Assembly: GCA_964461135.1 (NCBI GenBank)
Contig: CAYWTB010000080.1
Coordinates: 1 to 21,454 of the forward strand
Direction: 5' to 3'
Origin: RQOF01 sp964461135
GTDB lineage: Bacteria > Calditrichota > Calditrichia > RBG-13-44-9
DNA length: 21,454 nt
Part shown: one piece after another, positions 14,721 to 21,454 of the stretch
Numbering within the stretch: position 1 is the stretch's first letter
Layout of the letters: each line of letters opens with the position of its first letter
Translations under genes and position numbers: made by a program
Notes under the pieces: model-generated
The model's database searches: none
Told to the model about the DNA's origin: nothing
The model's input: the letters and a program-made list of their open reading frames with translations, nothing else

Positions 14721-16262
14721 ATGAAATTGCGGCTGAAACAGAAAAAACTCTCAGCATCTGTATTTATTATTTTCTGCCTAATTTTTCCCGTTTTCCTCAT
14801 AGTTTCCTGTGCCGCCTCGCGGTCACAGACCGGATCCAGCAGTAAAAATCAACCCATCCTTGAACTGCGCCGGAAAATTGATGCGCTTCTGCAGGATTCC
14901 TCGCTCTACCAGACGCGCACCGGTATTAAAATTATATCTATGGATACGGATGAAATTCTGTACTCACAGGATAGCGGTATACTTTTTCACCCGGCATCCA
15001 ATATGAAATTATTGACTACTGCTACCGCTCTAAAAAAATTAGGACCGGATTTTTTATTCCGGACCCAGGTGTGGGCGGATTCATCCTTCACAGGTGATTC
15101 GGTTGTCTCCGGAAATATTTATTTGAAAGGCTATGGTAATCCGGATCTGATGGTGGATGATCTGGGAAAAATGGTCACGGCCCTGAAAGAACAGGGGATA
15201 AGAGAAATAACCGGCAACCTGATCTATGATGAATCCTATTTTGATGATCTGTACCGGGGATCGGGATGGATGTGGGATGATGCCTCCGCATGGTATTGGG
15301 CTCCTATAACACCACTGACCGTGGATGATAACTGTGTGAATGTAACGGTTAAACCAGGGGGAAAATTAGGTGACAGCTTGATCGTGGACATCGATCCCCA
15401 AACGGATTATATGAAAATTGTAAACCATGGTGTTACTGTGGATTCCACCGATACCCTACTGCTGGATGAATTTAAGGTTGAACGGGAATGGAAACATCCT
15501 TCAAATACCATATATGTCCAAGGTGGATACAACATTAACGAACCTCCACAGATTTTCACCATTGATGTTGTAGACGGATCGTTATATACCGGAACACTGT
15601 TTACTGAAATTCTGCGGGAACAGGGGATAAAATTTAAGGAAAATATCCTCAAAGGTATTGTTTCGGACAGTGCCGTCATCCTGGTTGATTATCCCTCAAA
15701 ACCTCTCTCACTGGTGGTGTACAATACCAATAAGACCAGTGATAACCTGTCCGCAGAGCTAATTTTAAAAACTCTGGGAGCTGAGATTAAAGGTCCGCCC
15801 GGAACCGCACCTAAAGGAATTTCGATAATTTATAACTATCTCAGCAGTCTGGGCGTGGACAGTACCACATATAATTTAGCTGATGGTTCCGGTGTGTCAC
15901 GTTATAATGTGATTACACCGGATCTCCTGATAACTCTTTTGAAAGACATGGACCACGATTTCCGCATTCAGGCCGAATTCAAGACGTCATTACCGATTGC
16001 TGCCATGGATGGAACATTGGAAAACCGTATGCGGAATTCGCCGGCAGCAGAAAAGTTACGGGCTAAAACCGGCTCATTAAGCGGTGTGAGTGCCCTGTCT
16101 GGTTATACGACCACAGCGGATGGGGAGAAAATTGCTTTTTCAATAATAATGGAACATTTTGTGACCTCCACCTCTAAAATTCGTAAAATTCAGGATTCTA
16201 TAGGAGAATTAATATCATCATTCAGCCGGCATGTCCCCGGTCAGAAGATCACACGGAGATGA
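14721..16262 (+). CDS. Lipoprotein D-alanyl-D-alanine carboxypeptidase/endopeptidase (PBP4, DacB)
   Basis: A 513-residue class C low-molecular-weight penicillin-binding protein. A lipoprotein signal ends IVSC (Cys30). The three active-site motifs are present: SNMK (Ser93, Lys96), SDN (340-342) and KTG (449-451); the long insert between the first two motifs (about 100-330) is the usual PBP4 domain. It would remove the terminal D-Ala or cut D-Ala-DAP crosslinks in the periplasm, so opening the wall for the other enzymes. It is the family of E. coli DacB, not the PBP5-type DacB of Bacillus. A lipid anchor instead of a cleaved signal is common in FCB-type bacteria. AAGGA (14709-14713) precedes ATG 14721 by 7 bases. 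It follows the DgcN-like gene by 72 bases and is separated from lysA by a 238-base gap. Confidence 0.93.
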   Translation: MKLRLKQKKLSASVFIIFCLIFPVFLIVSCAASRSQTGSSSKNQPILELRRKIDALLQDSSLYQTRTGIKIISMDTDEILYSQDSGILFHPASNMKLLTTATALKKLGPDFLFRTQVWADSSFTGDSVVSGNIYLKGYGNPDLMVDDLGKMVTALKEQGIREITGNLIYDESYFDDLYRGSGWMWDDASAWYWAPITPLTVDDNCVNVTVKPGGKLGDSLIVDIDPQTDYMKIVNHGVTVDSTDTLLLDEFKVEREWKHPSNTIYVQGGYNINEPPQIFTIDVVDGSLYTGTLFTEILREQGIKFKENILKGIVSDSAVILVDYPSKPLSLVVYNTNKTSDNLSAELILKTLGAEIKGPPGTAPKGISIIYNYLSSLGVDSTTYNLADGSGVSRYNVITPDLLITLLKDMDHDFRIQAEFKTSLPIAAMDGTLENRMRNSPAAEKLRAKTGSLSGVSALSGYTTTADGEKIAFSIIMEHFVTSTSKIRKIQDSIGELISSFSRHVPGQKITRR

Positions 16263-16296
16263 TTCCGGTAACTATATCAGACGGACCTGTCATGTT

Positions 16297-16327
16297 AAAT
16301 TTATAAAAAATTTGACCTTATAAATTT
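16297..16327. repeat. A+T-rich inverted repeat after dacB
   Basis: AAATTTATA (16297-16305) and TATAAATTT (16319-16327) are perfect inverted copies with a 13-base spacer. It is too A+T-rich for a strong terminator and might be a binding site. The rest of the 238-base gap (16263-16500) contains two loosely similar stretches, about 16379-16405 and 16430-16460 (AATTTTACTTT and AATTTTTACTTTT cores), and a TATAGT at 16425-16430 that may be the lysA -10 box. Confidence 0.3.
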
Positions 16328-16500
16328 TACCAGTCACCAGGTTTCAAAAAATAATGATTTTGAGATTTGTAAGTCCCAATTTTACTTTGATGATTGTTAA
16401 AGATTTTTCCTGTTTTCTGTTCGTTATAGTAATTTTTACTTTTGTAATCTGTAAGAGATGATTTATACAGGTAAACGGACTAATTATCGCCAGGTGATAC

Positions 16501-17655
16501 ATGTTTACTCCCAAACTGATTAAAAAATTCAGCAAGCAGGAAACACCGTTTTATTATTATGATATGGACATTCTGAAAGAAAATCTCCATACCCTGCGGG
16601 AAATTTCCCGTGAATTCGGTTATCATGTTCATTATGCACTGAAAGCCAATGCCAACGGGCCGGTCTTGAAATTAATTTCAGAGTATGGATTTGGTGCAGA
16701 TTGTGTAAGCGGAAATGAAATAATACGGGCACTTGATAATAATTTTCCAGCCAACCGGATTGTACTGGCTGGTGTGGGGAAAACGGATAAGGAAATTCGT
16801 CTGGCACTGGATAAGGATATCCTGTGCCTGAACTGTGAATCATTACAGGAACTGCAGGTGATTAATAACCTGGCAGAACAGATGAAAAAAATTGCACCCG
16901 TGGCTTTACGAATAAATCCCAACCTGGACGCCAACACGCATCGTTATATAACCACCGGGACGAAGGATAATAAATTCGGGATTAACTTTCATGAATTGGA
17001 AAATATTGCCATATTTATGGAAAAACTTCCCAATGTGAATATATTGGGTCTGCATACTCATATAGGATCACAAATTGCTGATATGAATGTCTTTAAGAAT
17101 CTGTCCCTTCGTTTGAATGAGATCCAGGAAGGGTTTCACGAGCAGGGATTTGAATTTTCCCATATCAATGTCGGAGGCGGTCTGGCAGTCAACTACCAAA
17201 ATCCCGATCAGAATATTCTACCGGATTATGGCAATTATTTTGAGACGTTTCATAAAAATCTCAAACCATCACCGGGCCAGGTTATCCATTTTGAGTTGGG
17301 CAGGGCAGTGGTTGCCCAGTGCGGGGCACTCATCAGCCGGGTCCTGTATATTAAATCGGGTTTTATTACCAGATTTGCTGTTATTGATGCCGGAATGACT
17401 GAACTGATCCGACCGGCATTATATAATGCATATCATAAAATTGAAAATCTGACCGGTTCAGGACCCCTGGAGACATATGATGTGGTCGGACCAGTTTGTG
17501 AATCCTCCGATTTTTTAGGAAAAGGGGTGGTTTTGCCATCAACCCGGCGCGGGGACCTTCTTGCTATCAGAACCACCGGTGCCTACGCAGAAGTGATGGC
17601 ATCACATTATAATCTACGGGATACAGCGAAAGCCGTATATTCTGACGAGATATAA
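16501..17655 (+). CDS. Diaminopimelate decarboxylase LysA
   Basis: A 384-residue PLP enzyme of alanine-racemase fold III that decarboxylates meso-DAP to L-lysine in the cytoplasm. Seen: PLP lysine Lys48 in YALKANAN, HTHIGSQ (185-191), the glycine loop NVGGGLAV (223-230), ELGR (265-268), catalytic Cys333 in GPVCESSD and GAYAEVMASHYN near the end. The length matches the short LysA type of Bacteroidota rather than the roughly 420-residue proteobacterial one. AGGTGA (16492-16497) lies 3 bases before ATG. Lysine synthesis is the ordinary role, but its place between a murein DD-peptidase and the enzyme that frees DAP from the stem suggests it may also turn salvaged DAP into lysine; only context supports this. 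No other lysine-pathway gene is in the window. Confidence 0.93.
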   Translation: MFTPKLIKKFSKQETPFYYYDMDILKENLHTLREISREFGYHVHYALKANANGPVLKLISEYGFGADCVSGNEIIRALDNNFPANRIVLAGVGKTDKEIRLALDKDILCLNCESLQELQVINNLAEQMKKIAPVALRINPNLDANTHRYITTGTKDNKFGINFHELENIAIFMEKLPNVNILGLHTHIGSQIADMNVFKNLSLRLNEIQEGFHEQGFEFSHINVGGGLAVNYQNPDQNILPDYGNYFETFHKNLKPSPGQVIHFELGRAVVAQCGALISRVLYIKSGFITRFAVIDAGMTELIRPALYNAYHKIENLTGSGPLETYDVVGPVCESSDFLGKGVVLPSTRRGDLLAIRTTGAYAEVMASHYNLRDTAKAVYSDEI

Positions 17656-17683
17656 ATGTAAGTTTGTTATCAAAAGTTTTGGT

Positions 17684-17711
17684 TGCACAAAATCCTTTTA
17701 TCATTTATTAT
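17684..17711 (+). promoter_or_regulatory. Possible promoter before NlpC/P60 gene
   Basis: TTGCAC (17684-17689) and TATTAT (17706-17711, 5/6) are 16 bases apart in the 84-base gap; an alternative -10, TATAAA at 17709-17714, gives a 19-base spacer. The -35 box equals that before dacB. Confidence 0.25.
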
Positions 17712-17739
17712 AAATAATGAACAATATCGGGATATTAAG

Positions 17740-18867
17740 ATGATAAAAAAATTTATAATATTTTTGTTGTTTTCTGTACTATTTACGCTGGTTTCCTGTT
17801 CGAATAAACCGGAAACAGCATCTGAATTCACTAAAGGTGTGGATACCATCCGGAAACAGTATGTTCCCGATCCATCCCTGAATATATTAACCGCGGATCT
17901 GGTCAACAAAGATGTCCACTGGACTCTTCAGGGTGAAACCACAGTACCGGCTGTGCGCAAAGAAATTATTTCCCTGGCAGATTCTCTGGTCGGAAAAGAA
18001 AATTATTCAGATAAATTTCTCATTTTGCCCGATACTGCGCTGGGAGACTCTAATCTTGCAGTGGTTATTGTTAGCGTCGCCCAAATCCGGGATGAGCCAG
18101 ACAACGCTGCACAACTGGTTGATCAATCAATCATGGGCCGTACATTGCACCTACTTAAAAAGAACCGCGGCTGGTATCTCGTCCAGACGGATTACGGCTA
18201 TATCGGATGGATGAGGGTTGAATCCTTCCAGATAAGGGATGAGGCAGGAATCGAAGGCTGGAAAAAGGAAAAGAAAATGAAAGTAACCGGACTTTTCCCC
18301 ATGGTTTATTCAAAACCCAATATGTCTTCAGAACCGGTAACGGATGTGGTTCTGAATGCTCTGCTGAGTGTTGAGGAAGTTCACCCCTCCTGGATTAAAG
18401 TATCGACTCCCGATGGTCGTTCGGGATATATCAGATCATCTGAAGTGAAAGCGGACCAGCCTGAAGACGAATCAAGAGCCGAAAGGGTAAAAAACATTAT
18501 CAAAACTGCCAGAAGTATGATGGGTTTTCCCTATTTGTGGGGTGGCAACTCCAGTAAGCAGAATGATTGCTCGGGTTTCACCCAGACGGTTTTTAAGGCC
18601 AATGACATTGATTTGCCACGGGATGCCAGGCAACAGGCGCTGGTAGGCCGGGAAATTATTCCCGACTCATCGTTTTCAAATGTAGAACCGGGAGATTTAC
18701 TCTTTTTCGGTTTTAATGATCGTATTACCCACGTCGGTATCAGCTTGGGCGGATCGGAATTTATTCATCAGACCAGCATGGTTCAAATCAATAGTCTGGA
18801 TAAAGAAGCCGAAAACTTCAGTCCCTACCGGAAAAAATCATACAGAATTATAAAACGGGTCTTTTAA
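17740..18867 (+). CDS. Lipoprotein NlpC/P60 endopeptidase with two SH3b-like domains (YkfC-like)
   Basis: A 375-residue protein. A lipoprotein signal (residues 1-19) ends LVSC with Cys20. Two SH3b-like domains follow, about 105-165 (RGWYLVQTDYGYIGWM) and 183-237 (PSWIKVSTPDGRSGYI). The C-terminal NlpC/P60 domain has GFPYLWGGNSSKQNDCSGF (262-280) with catalytic Cys277, His331 in THVGI and His343 in FIHQ. The arrangement equals that of YkfC of Bacillus, which cuts gamma-D-Glu-DAP in peptides with a free N-terminal L-Ala. It should therefore release L-Ala-D-Glu outside the cytoplasm. The next gene is a dipeptide epimerase acting on exactly that product, the same pairing as ykfB/ykfC. I chose ATG 17740 because it opens the lipoprotein signal; an upstream TTG at 17683 would add 19 polar residues in front of it. 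Confidence 0.9.
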   Translation: MIKKFIIFLLFSVLFTLVSCSNKPETASEFTKGVDTIRKQYVPDPSLNILTADLVNKDVHWTLQGETTVPAVRKEIISLADSLVGKENYSDKFLILPDTALGDSNLAVVIVSVAQIRDEPDNAAQLVDQSIMGRTLHLLKKNRGWYLVQTDYGYIGWMRVESFQIRDEAGIEGWKKEKKMKVTGLFPMVYSKPNMSSEPVTDVVLNALLSVEEVHPSWIKVSTPDGRSGYIRSSEVKADQPEDESRAERVKNIIKTARSMMGFPYLWGGNSSKQNDCSGFTQTVFKANDIDLPRDARQQALVGREIIPDSSFSNVEPGDLLFFGFNDRITHVGISLGGSEFIHQTSMVQINSLDKEAENFSPYRKKSYRIIKRVF

Positions 18868-18896
18868 AACCTATTAAAACAGCATGAGGATTTGAA

Positions 18897-20042
18897 ATGA
18901 AATTGATCAATCGAAAACAATTTTTGTCTCTGTCAGGGAAGGGCATCGTAGGATTATCACTGCTCGATCCGCTCTCCCGACTTTTTGCAGGCGGTGAACC
19001 TATCACTCAAAGCTTAGGGGAATCTATGATAGAAGTAAAAACCATACGTCTGAATTTGGCACACACCTGGACTATTTCCAGAAATTCAAGTGATTACAAG
19101 GATAATGTATTTGTAAAATTGGACCGGGATGGAATTACCGGCTACGGTGAAGCCGCTCCCAATGTGAGATATGGAGAAAATGTACAGCTTACGACTGAAA
19201 AAATAAATGGGGCGAGAGAAATTTTTGAAACCCATGATTTTTATCATTACGTAAATATCAAAAATGAACTTGATAAAAAGATTCTGGACCAGAGTTGTGC
19301 CAAAGCAGCCCTCGATATTGCACTGATGGACTGGATAGGCAAGGCCTTTAACCTTCCCCTGTATAAAATGTGGGGATTGGATGCTGCACAAGCCCCTGTG
19401 ACATCGTTCTCGATCGGAATTGATACGCCTGAAATCATCAAACAGAAAGTGAAAGAGGCGGCACAATACCCTGTCCTGAAAATTAAAGTAGGCACCAAAG
19501 ATGATAAAAAAATCATTGATGCGGTAAGAAGTGTTACTGATAAGCCGATCCGCGTGGATGCCAACGAAGGATGGAAAACCCGGGAAGAAGCTTTAAAGAA
19601 TATAAAATGGCTCCTGACCCAGGGTGTGGAATTTGTGGAACAGCCCATGCCCGCATCAATGCTGGATGATACTGCCTGGCTGAGAAAACAGGTGGATATT
19701 CCTTTAGTTGCAGATGAGGCGGTTAAAACGGCAGCTGATATTCCCCTTCTGGCAGAAGCCTATGATGGGATAAATATTAAATTAATGAAGTCCGGTGGTC
19801 TGCAGGAGGCTCTTCGCATGATCCAGATGGCTAAAGCGTTGGGGATGAAAATCATGCTGGGTTGTATGATCGAAAGTTCAGTGGCTATCTCTGCAGCTGC
19901 GCAGCTGGCACCTTATGCGACCTGGGCAGACCTGGACGGTAATTTGCTGATCAGCAATGATCCCTTCAGTGGTGTAAAGGTTAAGGACGGCCATTTTATT
20001 TATTCCGACAAACCCGGATTGGGTGTGGAAGGTAAGTTCTGA
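18897..20042 (+). CDS. L-Ala-D/L-Glu-type dipeptide epimerase with Tat-like leader
   Basis: A 381-residue enolase-superfamily enzyme. The catalytic residues are complete: KIK (Lys195, Lys197), Asp221 in VDANEGW, Glu249 in EQP, Asp273 in VADE, Lys295 in NIKLMKSGG, plus GCMIESS (322-328) and DLD (345-347), the pattern of true L-Ala-D/L-Glu epimerases. Residues 1-33 form a leader with NRKQFL, a variant of the twin-arginine motif, then a weak hydrophobic run GIVGLSLL and FAGG; a folded, Mg-dependent enzyme would suit Tat export. GAGGA (18886-18890) precedes ATG 18897 by 6 bases. A second in-frame ATG at 19026 has its own GGGGA (19017-19021) and would yield a leaderless enzyme. It lies 29 bases after the NlpC/P60 gene, whose product it would epimerise to L-Ala-L-Glu. 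Export is inferred from a non-canonical signal. Confidence 0.88.
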   Translation: MKLINRKQFLSLSGKGIVGLSLLDPLSRLFAGGEPITQSLGESMIEVKTIRLNLAHTWTISRNSSDYKDNVFVKLDRDGITGYGEAAPNVRYGENVQLTTEKINGAREIFETHDFYHYVNIKNELDKKILDQSCAKAALDIALMDWIGKAFNLPLYKMWGLDAAQAPVTSFSIGIDTPEIIKQKVKEAAQYPVLKIKVGTKDDKKIIDAVRSVTDKPIRVDANEGWKTREEALKNIKWLLTQGVEFVEQPMPASMLDDTAWLRKQVDIPLVADEAVKTAADIPLLAEAYDGINIKLMKSGGLQEALRMIQMAKALGMKIMLGCMIESSVAISAAAQLAPYATWADLDGNLLISNDPFSGVKVKDGHFIYSDKPGLGVEGKF

Positions 20043-20046
20043 CCAT

Positions 20047-21282
20047 CTACGAATGAAAGAACAGGTAGCCGATGAACAGACCGGCAATAATACCGGCCAG
20101 ATCGGCAAGCAATCCTACAGTAACGGCATAGCGAGTTTTTTTAATATTCACCGAACCGAAATAAACGGCCAGTATATAGAAGGTAGTTTCAGTTGCTCCC
20201 CTGAAAATACAGGATAACCTGCCCACAAATGAATCGGGACCGAAGGTTTTCATGATTTCCAGATTCATTCCCCGTGCAGCGCTCCCGCTTAACGGTTTCA
20301 TGAGAGCGGTAGGCAATGCCTGTACAAATTCGGTATTTAACCCGAAAAATGAAACTACGGAAGATATTCCACTGATAATATAATCAAGAGCCCCCGAGGC
20401 TCGAAAAACACCGATAGCTACCAGAATAGCCACCAGATACGGAATAATCTTAACTGCTATGCCAAATCCATCTTTGGCCCCGTCAATAAAGGCTTCATAA
20501 ATATTCACTTTCTTAATCGCAGCCAGAGCAATAAAAATAATGATGATACTGAAGATGACCAGAGTGCTGGCAACGTTGGATATGGTAGCAACCTGTTCCT
20601 GTGGCAGGAATGCAAAATAGAAGATAATGCCTACCATGAAGAGGGTAATACCACCCAGGTATGCCAGCACCACTTTATCCAGCAGGTTTATCTTCTGATA
20701 AAGTGATACCACGATTAATCCCACCAGAGTACTGAAAAAAGTAGCAAGCATAATAGGAATGAAAACATCAGTAGGATTGGTAGCTCCCACCACTGAACGG
20801 TCAATAAGGATGGTCAGGGGAATAATGGATAGTCCGGAAGTATTTAAAACCAGAAACATGATCTGGGCATTTGAGGCGGTGTCTTTTTTTGGGTTAAGTT
20901 CTTGCATTTCCTTCATGGTCTTCAATCCCAGCGGTGTAGCGGCATTATCCAGGCCAAGCATATTGGCAGAAAAGTTCATGATCATAGAACCGATGGCAGG
21001 GTGGTCATCCGGGATTTCCGGAAAAAGCCGTGAAAAAAAAGGCTTGATAATTTTGCTGAAAAAATGAATAATCCCTCCTTCTTCCCCGATTTTCATGATA
21101 CCCAGCCAGAATGCCATAACACCGGTCAGATAAATGGACAATTCGAAGCCGGTTTTTGCCATGTCAAAAGTGGATTGCAGGATTTGTGGAAAAACCTCGA
21201 AATCCTGAAAGAGAATGAGTTTAACCAGTCCAACCGTAAAGGCAATTAAAAAAAATGCAATCCAGATATAATTCAATGCCAT
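20047..21282 (-). CDS. Fused SpmA-SpmB membrane protein (nucleoside-recognition/Gate domains)
   Basis: A 411-residue integral membrane protein with about ten hydrophobic segments. The N-terminal half carries the SpmA mark NMLGLDNAATPLGLK (107-121); the C-terminal half carries the SpmB marks KPLSGSAARG (329-338) and GATETTFYILAVYFGSV (362-378), followed by KKTRYA. In Bacillus these are two proteins needed for spore dehydration, encoded with a DD-carboxypeptidase (dacB-spmA-spmB). The fused form is common in non-sporulating FCB-type bacteria, where its job is not known. Gate domains suggest a transporter of a small polar solute. It is convergent with the epimerase gene, with only 4 bases between the stop codons, so no dedicated terminator fits there. 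AAAGGA lies about 9 bases before ATG 21282 and a good promoter about 100 bases upstream. Confidence 0.9.
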   Translation of the reverse strand: MALNYIWIAFFLIAFTVGLVKLILFQDFEVFPQILQSTFDMAKTGFELSIYLTGVMAFWLGIMKIGEEGGIIHFFSKIIKPFFSRLFPEIPDDHPAIGSMIMNFSANMLGLDNAATPLGLKTMKEMQELNPKKDTASNAQIMFLVLNTSGLSIIPLTILIDRSVVGATNPTDVFIPIMLATFFSTLVGLIVVSLYQKINLLDKVVLAYLGGITLFMVGIIFYFAFLPQEQVATISNVASTLVIFSIIIIFIALAAIKKVNIYEAFIDGAKDGFGIAVKIIPYLVAILVAIGVFRASGALDYIISGISSVVSFFGLNTEFVQALPTALMKPLSGSAARGMNLEIMKTFGPDSFVGRLSCIFRGATETTFYILAVYFGSVNIKKTRYAVTVGLLADLAGIIAGLFIGYLFFHS

Positions 21283-21387
21283 AAAATAATCCTTTGACTG
21301 AAAATATTATTTATCCCGACTAAAAATTACCTTATATCAATACCACCACAACTTTATAATTCGTATATACTACGTATTTTATATTTA

Positions 21388-21414
21388 ATTATGGTAAAAC
21401 TAGTGTCATGTCAA
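21388..21414 (-). promoter_or_regulatory. Candidate promoter of the SpmAB gene
   Basis: On the minus strand a perfect TTGACA (21414-21409) is followed after 15 bases by CATAAT (21393-21388, 5/6). The spacer is two bases short of optimal. It would leave a leader of about 100 bases before ATG 21282. Nothing else recognisable lies in 21283-21454. Confidence 0.4.
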
Positions 21415-21454
21415 GTAGTTAATGTTGGATACAACCTTTTTAATTTGATTCTGG

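Noticed and set aside
17683..17739. Earlier TTG start for the NlpC/P60 gene
   Set aside because: It would put 19 polar residues in front of a clean lipoprotein signal and would lie within the likely promoter.
20047..21282. Evidence of sporulation from SpmAB
   Set aside because: Fused SpmAB homologues occur widely in non-sporulating bacteria and no other spore gene is present.

Overview
This window reads as one long locus for taking peptidoglycan (murein) apart and using the pieces. The organism is a Gram-negative-type, diaminopimelate-walled bacterium with many lipoproteins and a DNA of intermediate G+C. The lipoprotein NagZ fused to a serine beta-lactamase-like domain, the fused SpmAB protein, the short LysA and the two SSS symporters look like the Bacteroidota/Calditrichota/Marinimicrobia (FCB-like) sphere. 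Clear Shine-Dalgarno sites and TTGACA-type promoters argue against a typical Bacteroidota. The lineage guess is weak.

Layout, left to right. Positions 1-412 hold no gene, only a small inverted-repeat element and the likely terminator of the regulator. An AraC-family regulator (413-1285, minus) is divergent from a plus-strand block of amino-sugar genes: BadF-type GlcNAc/MurNAc kinase (1476-2435), lipoprotein NagZ/beta-lactamase fusion (2516-5398), two sodium:solute symporters (5513-7024, 7139-8890), nagB (9027-9776) and murQ (9779-10693). After a weak terminator and a 300-base gap comes a second block: an enolase-superfamily epimerase/racemase (11010-12101), an AGCS alanine/glycine symporter (12224-13588) and a DUF1611/DgcN-like protein (13581-14648) that overlaps it. 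A third block handles peptide stems: lipoprotein DacB/PBP4 (14721-16262), lysA (16501-17655), a lipoprotein NlpC/P60 endopeptidase with two SH3b-like domains (17740-18867), and a second epimerase with an export-signal-like leader (18897-20042). A convergent fused SpmAB membrane protein (20047-21282, minus) closes the window.

Inferred working of the set: lipoproteins outside the cytoplasm cut GlcNAc from MurNAc (NagZ), remove D-Ala or open D-Ala crosslinks (DacB) and cut D-Glu-DAP (NlpC/P60). Symporters take up the sugars and alanine. The kinase, MurQ and NagB take MurNAc and GlcNAc towards fructose-6-phosphate; no nagA deacetylase is in the window. Epimerases convert the D-Glu-containing dipeptide, LysA could turn DAP into lysine, and the DgcN-like protein with one epimerase may form the recently described D-glutamate route through N-acetyl-D-glutamate. 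The most interesting idea is that this D-Glu module is built into a near-complete extracytoplasmic murein-consumption locus. All functions are read from sequence motifs and remembered family knowledge; nothing was searched or computed.
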